Source: Oryzobacter faecalis
GTDB lineage: Bacteria; Actinomycetota; Actinomycetes; Actinomycetales; Dermatophilaceae
Length of the DNA stretch: 64,000 nucleotides
Reading direction: 5' to 3'
Assembly (NCBI RefSeq): GCF_046764005.1
Contig: NZ_JBKOFW010000005.1
Coordinates: 248,001-312,000, forward strand
Of the stretch, positions 53,383 through 62,195 are shown piece after piece. Made by a program: the position numbers and the translations under genes. Below the pieces are notes generated by a model. That model was given only the letters and a program-made list of their open reading frames with translations. It searched no databases and was not told the origin of the DNA. Within the stretch, counting starts at the first letter, position 1. Each line of letters starts with the position of its first letter.

Positions 53383-54857
53383 CCCTGCTCCTCGCCGTCC
53401 CCGCCGCCGTCGGGCTCTGGCTCGTCACCGGAGGACGCGCGCTCGCCGTCGGCCCCGCCCGGGTCCTCACCGCCGCCGCCGCCGGCCTGACGCTCGTGCT
53501 CGCGGTGTCGACCGCCGTGTCGGGGTCGGAGGTCGACCGGCCGTGGGTGCCCGAGCTCGGGGTGCGGATGGCGTTCGGCGTCGACGGCATCGCCGTCCCG
53601 CTCGTGCTGCTCACGGCGGCGATCGGGGTGCTCGTCGCGGCGCACGCCTGGGTCGACGTGCCCGAGGGCGGCACGCCCGCGACCTTCCTCGGCTGCCTCC
53701 TCCTCGTCGAGGCCGGCGCGCTCGCGACGTTCACCGCCCGCGACGCCGTCCTGTTCTTCCTCGCGTTCGAGCTCGTCCTCGTCCCGATGTGGCTGCTCAT
53801 CGGCCGGTACGGCGACCGGCACGACCCGCGCGCCCGCACCGACGCGAGCCAGCGCTTCGTCCTGTACACCGCCGTCGGGTCGACCCTCATGCTCGTCGGC
53901 ATCCTCGCGCTCGTCACCTCGGCGGGCACGTCGGACCTGAGGGCGCTCGCCTCCGGTGCGGGGGGCGCGCTGCCCGCCGACCGGCAGCTCCTCGTCGCCC
54001 TGCTGCTCACCCTCGGCCTCGCGGTCAAGGTGCCGGTCTTCCCCGTCCACACGTGGCTGCCGCCCGCGCACACGACCGCGCCGACGGCCGGGTCGGTGCT
54101 GCTCGCCGCGGTGCTGCTGAAGATGGGGACCTACGGGCTCGTGCGCCTCCCGGTCGCGACCGTGCCCGACGGGTTCACGGCGATCAGCCCGGTGCTCGCC
54201 GTGGCCGGGGTCGTCGGCATCGTCTGGGGCGGTCTCGTCTGCCTCGTCGAGCGCGACCTCAAGCGGCTCATCGCGTACTCGTCGGTGGCGCACATGGGCT
54301 TCGTCGTCCTCGCGCTCGCGACCGGCTCCGAGACCGGCCTGCAGGCCGCGCTGTTCGCGAACATCGCCCACGGCGTCGTGTCGGCCCTGCTCTTCGTCCT
54401 CGTCGGCGGGCTCAAGCAGCGGTGGGGCTCGGCCGACCTCGCCGTGGCCCGGCCGGCGCTGCGGGAGACCTCGCCGCGGCTCGGTTTCCTCCTCGTCATC
54501 GGGCTCGCGGCATCCCTGGGCCTGCCGGGCCTCGCGACGTTCTGGGGCGAGTGGCTCGCGCTGTACGCGGCGTGGGCCCCGGCCGGGGACCGTCCCCGGG
54601 GCGTCTTCGTCGTCGCCGCCGTCGTCGCCGCCGTCGGGGCGGCCCTGGCGGCCGCGTACTCGCTGCGCGTGGCCCGGCTCGTGTGGGTCGGCGACGAGCC
54701 GGATCCGGAGGCCGCGACCGTCACCCCCGACACCGCCGGCATGGAGGCCGGGGTGCTCGGGGTCCTCGCGACGGCCGTCGTCGTCCTCGGCGTGCTGCCC
54801 GGGCCACTGCTCGGGGTCACCGCCGCCGCCGTCGCCGCGATCGGGGCCGGGCCGTGA
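53379..54857 (+). CDS. NuoM2, second-cluster complex I subunit M (proton-pumping)
   Basis: 492 residues, 14 helices. Key Glu in FFLAFELVLVPMWLLIGRYG, key Lys and motif in LAVKVPVFPVHTWLPPAHTT, and ERDLKRLIAYSSVAHMGFV. GTG 53379 gives the GTGA overlap seen at the other junctions; GTG 53373 is two codons longer. Confidence 0.95.
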   Translation: MTLLLAVPAAVGLWLVTGGRALAVGPARVLTAAAAGLTLVLAVSTAVSGSEVDRPWVPELGVRMAFGVDGIAVPLVLLTAAIGVLVAAHAWVDVPEGGTPATFLGCLLLVEAGALATFTARDAVLFFLAFELVLVPMWLLIGRYGDRHDPRARTDASQRFVLYTAVGSTLMLVGILALVTSAGTSDLRALASGAGGALPADRQLLVALLLTLGLAVKVPVFPVHTWLPPAHTTAPTAGSVLLAAVLLKMGTYGLVRLPVATVPDGFTAISPVLAVAGVVGIVWGGLVCLVERDLKRLIAYSSVAHMGFVVLALATGSETGLQAALFANIAHGVVSALLFVLVGGLKQRWGSADLAVARPALRETSPRLGFLLVIGLAASLGLPGLATFWGEWLALYAAWAPAGDRPRGVFVVAAVVAAVGAALAAAYSLRVARLVWVGDEPDPEAATVTPDTAGMEAGVLGVLATAVVVLGVLPGPLLGVTAAAVAAIGAGP

Positions 54858-56332
54858 CCGACCCCCGCCTCGTGACCCTCGATGCCGTCGCGCTGCTGCC
54901 CGCGCTGCTCCCCGCCCTCGGCGCCGTCCTCGTGCTCGTCGGCGACGCGCTCGTGCCGCGGCGCCGGTCGTGGCCGGTGCTCGGCATCGTCCTGCTCGGG
55001 GCGGCAGCGGGGTCGGCGCTCGTGGCCGCGCTGCGCCCGGCGTCCGACGCCGTCCGGACCCTCTGCCTCCCGGCGCCCGACGGCGCCTGCCTGTGGACGT
55101 CCTCCGGTCCGACGGGAGCGCTCCAGGCCGGCGTTCTGCTCTCGGCCGCTGCGGCGCTCGCGCTCCTCCACGACGGGGGACGAGGCCCGCGCGACCCCGC
55201 CGTCACGACCGCCCTCCTCCTCACCGCGGCCACCGGTGGCGCGGGCGTGGCGGCCTCCCGCGACCTCGGCACCTGGCTCGTCACCCTCGAGCTCGCGACG
55301 GTGCCGCTCGTCGCCCTCGTCGCGCTGCGCGGCACCCGGGCCGCCGGTCACGGCGCGCTGACGCTGCTCGTCACCTCCCTCACCTCGTTCGCCCTCCTCG
55401 CCCTCGGTGCGGCCCTGTGGCTCACGGCCACGGGCGACGCGGCCTTCGCGTCGACGTCGGCCGCCGCCGCGTGGGGCGACCCGCAGCGCCGGGCCGTGCT
55501 CGTCGTCGCGGTCGTCGCGCTGCTCGCGGGGCTCGGGTTCAAGCTCTCGCTCGTGCCGTTCCACGCGTGGACCCCGCAGGCCTACTCGACCGCCGACCTC
55601 GGCACGACCGTCGCGCTCGCCGCCGCCTCGAAGGTGTCGGCGGCCGCCGCGCTGCTCGTCCTCCTCCAGGCCCTCGTCACCCCGGTCGTCACGGGCCGGG
55701 CACTCACGGTCACGCTGGGGGTGCTCGCCGTCGGCTCGATGCTCCTCGGCAACGTCATGGCCCTGCGCCAGGACGACGTGACCCGGCTGCTCGCCTGGTC
55801 CACGGTCGCCCAGGCCGGGTGGGTCGTCCTGCCCCTCGCCGCCTTCTCTGCCGACGGGGCGCGGGCGTCGGCGAACTACGTCCTCGTCTACGCCGTCGCG
55901 ACGGTCGTCGCCTTCGCCGCGGTCGGTGTCGTCGGTGCGGGGTCGCTCGACCGGTTCCGGGGGCTGCTGCGCACCGACCGGCTCACCGGCGGGGCGCTGG
56001 CCCTGGCCCTGCTCGTCCTCGCCGGGCTCCCGCCGGGGGTCGTCGGGCTCGTCGCGAAGGTGGTGGCGCTCCGGCCGGCGGTCGACGCCGCGCAGTGGCC
56101 GCTCGTCGGGGTGGCGGTCGTCGCGGTGGTCCTCGGGATCGCCGTCTACCTGCGCTGGTTCGCGGTCCTCCTCACCGAGGCGGGGGAGGCCGGACCGCTC
56201 GCGGCGTCGCGCGTGGTCCCGACCGCCCCCCTGACCCCGCGCCGCCTCAGCCGGGCCGTCCTCGTGGCCGGCACGGCCGTCCTCGCCCTGTTCAGCGCGG
56301 TCCCGGCCCTGCTGCTCGGCATCCTCGCCTGA
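54854..56332 (+). CDS. NuoN2, second-cluster complex I subunit N (proton-pumping)
   Basis: 492 residues, 14 helices. Key Glu in WLVTLELATVPLVALVALRG, key Lys and signature in LGFKLSLVPFHAWTPQAYST, and QDDVTRLLAWSTVAQAGWV. Last gene of the second cluster. It is convergent with the methyltransferase gene, 22 nt away. Confidence 0.95.
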   Translation: MTDPRLVTLDAVALLPALLPALGAVLVLVGDALVPRRRSWPVLGIVLLGAAAGSALVAALRPASDAVRTLCLPAPDGACLWTSSGPTGALQAGVLLSAAAALALLHDGGRGPRDPAVTTALLLTAATGGAGVAASRDLGTWLVTLELATVPLVALVALRGTRAAGHGALTLLVTSLTSFALLALGAALWLTATGDAAFASTSAAAAWGDPQRRAVLVVAVVALLAGLGFKLSLVPFHAWTPQAYSTADLGTTVALAAASKVSAAAALLVLLQALVTPVVTGRALTVTLGVLAVGSMLLGNVMALRQDDVTRLLAWSTVAQAGWVVLPLAAFSADGARASANYVLVYAVATVVAFAAVGVVGAGSLDRFRGLLRTDRLTGGALALALLVLAGLPPGVVGLVAKVVALRPAVDAAQWPLVGVAVVAVVLGIAVYLRWFAVLLTEAGEAGPLAASRVVPTAPLTPRRLSRAVLVAGTAVLALFSAVPALLLGILA

Positions 56333-56354
56333 CCTTCGCCCTCGCGGTGCGTCC

Positions 56355-57221
56355 TCAGGCCCCGGCCGCTCCCGAGCCGACGAGCATCTCGCACGGACCG
56401 ACGAAGCCCGACGGGCCCTCGAACTCCCGCAGCGCCTCCGTGACCTCGGCCCACACGTCCTCGCGGGCGGCGGGCTCGAGGCCACGCATCATCTGGTGGA
56501 GGGCCCCGAAGGACTCCTGCTGGAACCGGACGCACTCCGTCGCGGACGCGAGCCGCACGGGCGAGGCGACGGCACGGACCTCGACGTCGTCGTAGCCCGC
56601 GTCCTCGAGGGCCGCCTCGAGGACGCCGGGGCCGCCGAGCGAGAACGGGCCGGGCAGGCCCGGGCCCGGCGCGGGCAGTCCGGCGCGTGCCCGGATGATG
56701 CGGACGGGCACCGAGAAGAACTCGTTCGCCTCCGGCGTGGAGTAGACGACGGCCGCGAACCGGCCGCCGGTGCGCAGCGCCGAGCGGATGCCGCGCAGCG
56801 CTCCGGCGCGGTCCGGGAAGTAGATGAGGCCCACCCGCGACACCGCGGCGTCGAAGGAGGCCGGCGGGAGCGAGGCGGCGGCCTCGCCGTCGAGCTCGAG
56901 GACCTCGACCTGGGCCAGCCCCTCGCGGCGCGCGTCCTCGGCGCAGCGGTGGAGCAGCTCGGGGGCGATGTCCGTCGCGAGCACCCGGCCGGTCGGGCCG
57001 ACGCGCCGCGCCGCGCGCAGGGACTGCTCGCCCGCGCCCGCCGCGATGTCGAGGACGTGCGAGCCGGTGGCGAGGCGGGCCTGGTCGAACATCTCCTCGG
57101 TGGCCTCGTGGAGCCAGTCGCCGACGAAGCCGCCCCACCGGTGCCAGGCGTCCGCGGCGTCCTGCCACTGGTCGCGGGTGGTGGCCTTGAACGTGTCGGG
57201 GTCGAAGGTCGTGGTGGTCAT
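56355..57221 (-). CDS. class I SAM-dependent methyltransferase
   Basis: 288 residues with motif I VLDIAAGAGEQSLRAARRVG, motif II ATDIAPELLHRCAEDA, and post-motif FDAAVSRVGLIYFPDRAGAL. The substrate is unknown; the C-terminal half (FFSVPVRIIRARAGLP) resembles small-molecule methyltransferases of the UbiE/biotin-synthesis type. ATG 57221 has a GAGAGGAG site. It is divergent from the HxlR regulator, which probably controls it. Confidence 0.85.
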   Translation of the reverse strand: MTTTTFDPDTFKATTRDQWQDAADAWHRWGGFVGDWLHEATEEMFDQARLATGSHVLDIAAGAGEQSLRAARRVGPTGRVLATDIAPELLHRCAEDARREGLAQVEVLELDGEAAASLPPASFDAAVSRVGLIYFPDRAGALRGIRSALRTGGRFAAVVYSTPEANEFFSVPVRIIRARAGLPAPGPGLPGPFSLGGPGVLEAALEDAGYDDVEVRAVASPVRLASATECVRFQQESFGALHQMMRGLEPAAREDVWAEVTEALREFEGPSGFVGPCEMLVGSGAAGA

Positions 57222-57290
57222 GGTGCTCTCCTCTCGGGGGCGGACCCCTCGTCCGCCCGACCGCCATCGTCGGGCCGTCCGTCGATGCCG

Positions 57291-57312
57291 ACTAGTCCAC
57301 GTCCTGTACTAG
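57291..57312. promoter_or_regulatory. candidate operator between methyltransferase and HxlR genes
   Basis: CTAGT (57292) and ACTAG (57308) form an inverted repeat 11 nt apart in a locally AT-richer spot of the divergent gap. It lies about 20 nt before the HxlR -10 and is placed to act on both promoters. Confidence 0.4.
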
Positions 57313-57332
57313 CCGCGAGGGGTCGGGCTCCC

Positions 57333-57338
57333 TACCGT
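57333..57338 (+). promoter_or_regulatory. candidate -10 (TACCGT) of the HxlR gene, leaderless
   Basis: TACCGT lies 6 nt before GTG 57345. Confidence 0.4.
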
Positions 57339-57344
57339 GAGGGG

Positions 57345-58040
57345 GTGATCGACTACGGCCAGTTCTGCACCGTGGCACGCGGCGCCGAGGTCCTGTGCGA
57401 CCGCTGGACGCCGCTCGTGCTGCGCGAGCTGCTCTGCGGGAGTACGCACTTCAACGAGATCAGGCGCGGTGTCCCCCGGATGTCGCCGACCCTGCTGGCG
57501 CGGCGGCTGCGCACCCTCGAGGAGTTCGGCGTCGTCCGTCGCACCGAGGACGGCAGGTCGACGACCTACGAGCTGACGGACGCGGGGGAGGAACTGCGCC
57601 CGGTCGTCCTCGCCCTCGGGCACTGGGGCGCCCGCTGGATCGGCAGCCGCCTCACCCCGAACCAGCTCGACGCCGGCTTCCTCATGTGGGACATCCGCCG
57701 CTTTGCCCGTGTCGCCGAGTTCCCGGGCGGCCGGCGCGTGGTGGTCCACTTCGAGCTGCCCGACGCCGGCGAGCGGGAGCGCGCGTGGTGGCTCGTGGTC
57801 GAGGACGGGGTCGCCGACCTGTGCCGCGACGACCCGGGCCACGAGCTCGACGTCGTCGTGCGCTCCAGCGTCCTCGCCCTCACCGAGGTGTGGACCGGAG
57901 ACCGCACACCCGACCAGGTCGTGCGGTCCGGCGAGGTGCGCCTGTTCGGGGCGCCGGCCGACGTCGGTCGCGTCTGGACCTGGCTCGGGACCAGCGGTTT
58001 CGCCCCCACGCGGATGGCGGCGGGGTCCCGCCGCGCCTGA
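57345..58040 (+). CDS. HxlR-family winged-helix regulator with C-terminal sterol-carrier-like domain
   Basis: 231 residues. Residues 1-105 are a winged helix: TVARGAEVLCDRWTPLVLRE, CGSTHFNEIRRGVPRMSPTL, LARRLRTLEEFGVVRR and YELTDAGEELRPVVLALGHW, all typical of HxlR. The C-terminal part (LDAGFLMWDIRRFARV, then a beta-rich region to the end) resembles the SCP2-type ligand domain found on a subset of these regulators. GTG 57345; the frame is open far upstream but only over noncoding DNA. Likely autoregulated. Confidence 0.85.
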   Translation: MIDYGQFCTVARGAEVLCDRWTPLVLRELLCGSTHFNEIRRGVPRMSPTLLARRLRTLEEFGVVRRTEDGRSTTYELTDAGEELRPVVLALGHWGARWIGSRLTPNQLDAGFLMWDIRRFARVAEFPGGRRVVVHFELPDAGERERAWWLVVEDGVADLCRDDPGHELDVVVRSSVLALTEVWTGDRTPDQVVRSGEVRLFGAPADVGRVWTWLGTSGFAPTRMAAGSRRA

Positions 58041-58096
58041 CCCGGCCCCCTCCCGGGTGCCGGAACGCCCAGGGCCCCCGTTGCGTTGGAGGAGTC

Positions 58097-58987
58097 ATGC
58101 AGCACAACCACTTCAACGGCCTGAAGACCGCCGCCCTCTTCGGCGGCATGTGGGCCATCCTGCTCGGCATCGGCTGGATGGTCGCGCGGTCGACCGGGAG
58201 CAGCATCTTCCTGCTCGTCTTCGCGCTCATCGGCCTGGGCACGACGTTCTACGGGTACTGGAACTCCGACAAGCTCGCGATCCGCGCCATGCACGCGGTG
58301 CCGGTGAGCGAGGCCGAGGCGCCCGCGATGTACCGCATCGTCCGCGAGCTGTCGACGGCCGCCGGCAAGCCGATGCCCCGCCTCTACATCTCACCGACCC
58401 AGGCACCGAACGCGTTCGCCACCGGCCGCAACCCCGAGAACGCCGCCGTCTGCTGCACCGAGGGCATCCTGGGGCTGCTCGACGAGCGCGAGCTGCGCGG
58501 CGTCCTCGGCCACGAGCTCATGCACGTCTACAACCGCGACATCCTCACGGCATCCGTGGCGGCCGCCATCGCGGGCATCATCTCGACGATCGGCCAGTTC
58601 CTCACGTGGGGAGCGCTGTTCGGGGGCAGCAGCGACGAGGACCGCGGCAACCCGCTCGCGGGCCTCGCCCTCGCCATCCTCGCCCCGTTCGCGGCGATGG
58701 TCGTCCAGCTCGCCATCTCGCGCACCCGTGAGTACGACGCCGACGAGGACGGTGCTCGCCTCACCGGCGACCCGCTCGCCCTCGCGTCCGCGCTGCGCAA
58801 GCTCGAGATCGGGGTCGCGCGGGCGCCGCTCGCCCCGACCCAGCAGGTCGTCAACGCGAGCCACATGATGATCGCGAACCCGTTCCGCGCCCAGGACGTC
58901 TCGCGCCTGATGTCCACCCACCCGCCCATGGCCGAGCGGATCGCGCGCCTCGAGCAGATGGCGTACGGCCACCGCATCAACCCCTGA
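58097..58987 (+). CDS. htpX: HtpX-type membrane zinc metalloprotease
   Basis: Membrane protease (M48B) that cuts misfolded membrane proteins. 296 residues: two N-terminal helices (residues about 10-50), VLGHELMHVYNRDI with the HExxH zinc site, two more helices, and the third ligand in RTREYDADEDGARLTGD. The end STHPPMAERIARLEQM is typical. ATG 58097 follows GGAGGAG by 2-3 nt. Stands alone; convergent with the OsmC-like gene. Confidence 0.95.
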   Translation: MQHNHFNGLKTAALFGGMWAILLGIGWMVARSTGSSIFLLVFALIGLGTTFYGYWNSDKLAIRAMHAVPVSEAEAPAMYRIVRELSTAAGKPMPRLYISPTQAPNAFATGRNPENAAVCCTEGILGLLDERELRGVLGHELMHVYNRDILTASVAAAIAGIISTIGQFLTWGALFGGSSDEDRGNPLAGLALAILAPFAAMVVQLAISRTREYDADEDGARLTGDPLALASALRKLEIGVARAPLAPTQQVVNASHMMIANPFRAQDVSRLMSTHPPMAERIARLEQMAYGHRINP

Positions 58988-58995
58988 CGCCGTGG

Positions 58996-59032
58996 CGCCG
59001 GCCGCCGAACCCCCTCTCCCGGCCGGCCGGCG
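58996..59032. terminator. candidate bidirectional terminator between htpX and the OsmC-like gene
   Basis: CGCCGGCCG at 58996 pairs with CGGCCGGCG at 59024 (9 bp, 19-nt loop) in the convergent gap. No T-run on either strand. Confidence 0.4.
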
Positions 59033-59081
59033 TCGCGGTCATGCCCCCTCGGCTCCGGCGCGGGCCGGTCGTCGCGCCGGG

Positions 59082-59477
59082 TCAGGGTCCGTCCACCCGG
59101 GTGACGGGCCCGCCGGCGCGGATCGCGCGCGGGATCTCCGCGACCGCGTCGACGGCCGCCAGGAGCCGCGCCACGTCCTCGGGCGCCGTCCGTGGGTCCA
59201 CCGTCACCTCGTAGGCGATGCCGGTCGAGCGCCACTCGTCGTCGAACCCGCCGTCGGCGTCGACCGCGACCCCGGCGACGTGGACACCGAGGCGGGCCGC
59301 CTCGCGGTGGGTGTCGTTGAGGACGCAGAGGGCCACCGACAGGTGCAGGACCTGGGCGCCGTTGGTCACCGGGGCGGCGACGACGCCCTCGTCGGTCCAC
59401 GCGTGGTCGAGCACGACGCCCTCACCGAGGCGGAGCGATCCCGAGGTGGCGCGGACGCCCAGCGGCGACAGGTCCAT
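59082..59477 (-). CDS. OsmC-like protein
   Basis: 131 residues. VLHLSVALCVLNDTHREAAR fits the central helix of OsmC/Ohr proteins, with one Cys at the peroxidatic position, and WRSTGIAYEVTVD and VARLLAAVDAVAEIPRAIR fit the second half. The second cysteine of the peroxidase pair is missing (GGPVTRV at the end), so peroxide reduction is doubtful. OsmC assignment rests on pattern, not on a database match. Confidence 0.5.
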   Translation of the reverse strand: MDLSPLGVRATSGSLRLGEGVVLDHAWTDEGVVAAPVTNGAQVLHLSVALCVLNDTHREAARLGVHVAGVAVDADGGFDDEWRSTGIAYEVTVDPRTAPEDVARLLAAVDAVAEIPRAIRAGGPVTRVDGP

Positions 59478-59575
59478 GGCCCGATTGTGCCCGCCGAGGT
59501 GGGCCCGCGACGTCGAGGAGCGGCGGCCGGCTCCGTCCTCCGGTCACCAGGGACCCACCACCCGAGGAGCACCAC

Positions 59576-60016
59576 ATGACCCACGTCCAGCGCTTCGACC
59601 ACGTCGGCGTCACCGTGTCCGACCTCGAGGCGGCGACGGCGTTCTTCACCGTGCTCGGTCTCGAGGTCGAGGGCCGCACCACCGTCGAGGGCGAGTTCGT
59701 CGACACCGTCTGCGGCATCCCCGGCTCGCGGTGCGAGATCGTCATGCTCCGCCCCCGCCGTGGTGGAACGGGCCTGGAGGTCGCGCGCTTCGTCCGGCCC
59801 GAGCATGCGCCGGGGAACCCTGCGGCGATGGCGAACGAGGTCGGGCTGCGCAACGTGTGCTTCGAGGTCGACGACCTCCGCGCGGCCGTCGACGCGGTGG
59901 CCGAGGGCGGATACGGGCTCGTCGGCGGCATCGGTGAGTACGAGGGCACGTGGCGGATGGCCTACGTGCGCGGGCCGGACGGCATCATCGTCTCCCTCTC
60001 CCAGCGCGTGGGCTGA
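59576..60016 (+). CDS. VOC-superfamily protein, single domain
   Basis: 146 residues: FDHVGVTVSDLEAATAFFTV with the first metal-type His, CEIVMLRPRRGGTGLEVARF with a Glu, GLRNVCFEVDDLRAAVDAV and YVRGPDGIIVSLSQRVG at the end, where the last metal acid would be. Resembles glyoxalase I/epimerase-like enzymes; the substrate is unknown. ATG follows a GAGGAGC site. Not similar enough to the VOC protein at 8986 to be its duplicate. Confidence 0.88.
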   Translation: MTHVQRFDHVGVTVSDLEAATAFFTVLGLEVEGRTTVEGEFVDTVCGIPGSRCEIVMLRPRRGGTGLEVARFVRPEHAPGNPAAMANEVGLRNVCFEVDDLRAAVDAVAEGGYGLVGGIGEYEGTWRMAYVRGPDGIIVSLSQRVG

Positions 60017-60026
60017 CGCCGGTCAC

Positions 60027-60032
60027 TACGAT
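60027..60032 (+). promoter_or_regulatory. candidate -10 (TACGAT) of the ABC-F gene, leaderless
   Basis: TACGAT lies 6 nt before GTG 60039 in a gap of only 22 nt. Confidence 0.45.
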
Positions 60033-60038
60033 CGCCGG

Positions 60039-61691
60039 GTGAGTGCCCACCTCGTCGCGAAGGACCTCGCCGGCGGGCACGCCCACCGCACCGTCTTCGA
60101 CTCCCTCGACCTCGCGGTCGCGCCCGGCGACGTCGTCGGGGTGGTCGGGGCCAACGGAGCCGGCAAGACGACCCTGCTGCGCATCCTCGCCGGCGACCTC
60201 GACCCCCTCGAGGGCCGGGTCTCGACCGCGCCGGCAGACGCGTTCGTCGGGTGGCTGCCGCAGGAGCACGAGCGTGTCCCCGGCGAGAGCGTCGCCGGCT
60301 ACGTCGCCCGGCGCACCGGCGTGACCGCGGCGACCACCGCGATGGAGGACGCGGCGGCAGCCCTCGCTGCGGGCGACCACTCCCGCGCGGCCGAGGACGC
60401 CTATGCCCACGCCCTCGACCACTGGCTGGCGACCGGCGCGCCCGACCTCGACGAGCGGCTCGCCCCGACGCTCGCCGACCTCGGGCTCGACGTCGACCCG
60501 GCCACCGCGATGACGACCCTGTCCGGCGGCCAGGCGGCGCGGGCCGCTCTCGCCGCCCTCCTCCTCAGCCGGTTCGACGTCGTCCTGCTCGACGAGCCGA
60601 CCAACGACCTCGACCTCGCCGGGCTCGAGCGGCTCGAGGAGTTCGTGCAGGGCCTGCGCGCCGGGATCGTGCTCGTGTCGCACGACCGCGAGTTCCTCTC
60701 CCGCGTCGTCACCCGCGTCGTCGAGCTCGACCTCGCCCAGCGGCGGGTGGCCGTGTACGACGGTGGCTACGACGCCTTCCTCGAGGAACGGGACGTCGCC
60801 CGGCGGCACGCCCGTGAGGCGTACGAGGAGTTCGCGGCGACGAGGGACGACCTCGTCGCGCGGGCCCGCACCCAGCGCCAGTGGAGCAGCCAGGGCGTCC
60901 GGAACGCGATGCGGAAGTCGCCCGACAACGACAAGATCCGCCGCCGCGCGCAGGCGGAGTCGTCGGAGAAGCAGGCGCAGAAGGTGCGTCAGATGGAGTC
61001 GCGGATCGCGCGGCTCGAGGAGGTCGAGGAGCCGCGCAAGGAGTGGACCCTGCGGTTCACCGTCGGGGCGGCGCCGCGCTCGAGCTCGGTGGTCGCGACG
61101 CTCGACGAGGCCGTGGCCCACCTCGGCGCGTTCACCTTCGGCCCGGCGTCGCTCCAGGTCGGCGCGGGTGACCGCATCGGCGTCACCGGACCCAACGGCG
61201 CCGGCAAGACGACGCTGCTGCGCCTGCTCACCGGACGGTTCACGCCCGATGCCGGCCGCACCGGCCTGGGCGCGAGCGTCGCCGTCGGCGAGATCGACCA
61301 GGCCCGCACCGGGCTCGACGACGCGCTGTCACTGGGGGACGCCGTCGAGGTGGCCCTGCCGTCGATGGCCCCGGCCGACGTGCGCACCCTGCTCGCGAAG
61401 TTCGGGCTCAGGGCCGACCAGGTGACCAGCCCCGTCGGGCGGCTCTCCCCGGGGGAGCGGACGCGCGCCGCGATGGCGCTGCTCCAGGCGCGCGGGGTCA
61501 ACCTCCTCGTCCTCGACGAGCCGACGAACCACCTCGACCTGCCCGCCATCGAGCAGCTCGAGCAGGCGCTGGGGTCCTACGACGGCGCCCTCCTCCTCGT
61601 CTCGCACGACCGGCGGCTGCTCGACGTCGTGCGCCTCGACCAGCGCTGGCACGTCGAGGCTGGGCGCGTCACGGTCGAGCTGGCGGGCTGA
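60039..61691 (+). CDS. ABC-F family ATPase
   Basis: 550-residue soluble protein with two ATPase domains and no membrane part. First: GANGAGKTT, LSGGQ, VLLDEPTND. Second: GPNGAGKTT, LSPGE and VLDEPTNHLD. The linker between them (about 270-330) is charged and helical (SSQGVRNAMRKSPDNDKIRR, SEKQAQKVRQMESRI), the P-site tRNA interaction motif of ribosome-binding ABC-F proteins. It acts on translating ribosomes; whether it is housekeeping or antibiotic-protecting is not clear. GTG 60039. Its end overlaps the convergent MarR gene by 23 nt. Confidence 0.93.
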   Translation: MSAHLVAKDLAGGHAHRTVFDSLDLAVAPGDVVGVVGANGAGKTTLLRILAGDLDPLEGRVSTAPADAFVGWLPQEHERVPGESVAGYVARRTGVTAATTAMEDAAAALAAGDHSRAAEDAYAHALDHWLATGAPDLDERLAPTLADLGLDVDPATAMTTLSGGQAARAALAALLLSRFDVVLLDEPTNDLDLAGLERLEEFVQGLRAGIVLVSHDREFLSRVVTRVVELDLAQRRVAVYDGGYDAFLEERDVARRHAREAYEEFAATRDDLVARARTQRQWSSQGVRNAMRKSPDNDKIRRRAQAESSEKQAQKVRQMESRIARLEEVEEPRKEWTLRFTVGAAPRSSSVVATLDEAVAHLGAFTFGPASLQVGAGDRIGVTGPNGAGKTTLLRLLTGRFTPDAGRTGLGASVAVGEIDQARTGLDDALSLGDAVEVALPSMAPADVRTLLAKFGLRADQVTSPVGRLSPGERTRAAMALLQARGVNLLVLDEPTNHLDLPAIEQLEQALGSYDGALLLVSHDRRLLDVVRLDQRWHVEAGRVTVELAG

Positions 61692-62154
61692 CCTCTCGCT
61701 CGTCGGCGAGGCGCCTGAGGACGCGGCCGAGCAGGACCACGGCCTGCCGCTGCTCGTCCTCGCTCAGCGTGGAGAGCCATCGCGTGACCTCCTCGCGGTC
61801 CTCCAGGTCGCGGTCCTCGAACACCTCGGCGACCCGTCCGGTCACGGCGAGGCGCCGGACGCGTCCGTCCGCGGGGTCGGGGAGGACGGTGACCAGGCCC
61901 TTGCGCTCGAGCGCCGCCACGACCTGGCGCGCGTTCTGGTGCGAGGTGCCGAGGGCCCGCGCGGTGTCGCTGAGCGTCGGCGGGTGCTCGCTCGCACCGA
62001 CGAAGGTGAGGACGCCCGCCTGGGAGGTCGTCAGGCCGACCGCCGCGAGCCGTTGGTCCATCCGGGTACGCAGGTGGGTCGCGAGGGTGAGCACCAGGCG
62101 GAACAGCTGGACGGGTAGGTCCTCGCCGAGGAAGCGGTTGACGTCACCAAACAT
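61669..62154 (-). CDS. MarR-family regulator
   Basis: 161 residues with the winged helix LTTSQAGVLTFVGASEHPPT, LSDTARALGTSHQNARQVVA, ALERKGLVTVLPDPADGRVR and a C-terminal dimer helix. HQNARQV replaces the common SxxTR in the recognition helix. It is divergent from a glycosyltransferase gene. ATG 62154 abuts an 11-nt palindrome, which is probably its own operator. Confidence 0.9.
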   Translation of the reverse strand: MFGDVNRFLGEDLPVQLFRLVLTLATHLRTRMDQRLAAVGLTTSQAGVLTFVGASEHPPTLSDTARALGTSHQNARQVVAALERKGLVTVLPDPADGRVRRLAVTGRVAEVFEDRDLEDREEVTRWLSTLSEDEQRQAVVLLGRVLRRLADEREVSPPARP

Positions 62155-62170
62155 AGGTAATACCTTACAT
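62155..62170. promoter_or_regulatory. MarR operator and promoter overlap
   Basis: AGGTAATACCT (62155-62165) is a perfect palindrome around its central base in an AT-rich island. On the minus strand TAAGGT (62167-62162) lies 7 nt before the MarR ATG. On the plus strand TACATA at about 62167 could serve the glycosyltransferase gene. Binding here would silence both. Confidence 0.5.
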
Positions 62171-62195
62171 AAATCCTCTGGAGGAGGTGGGTGCC

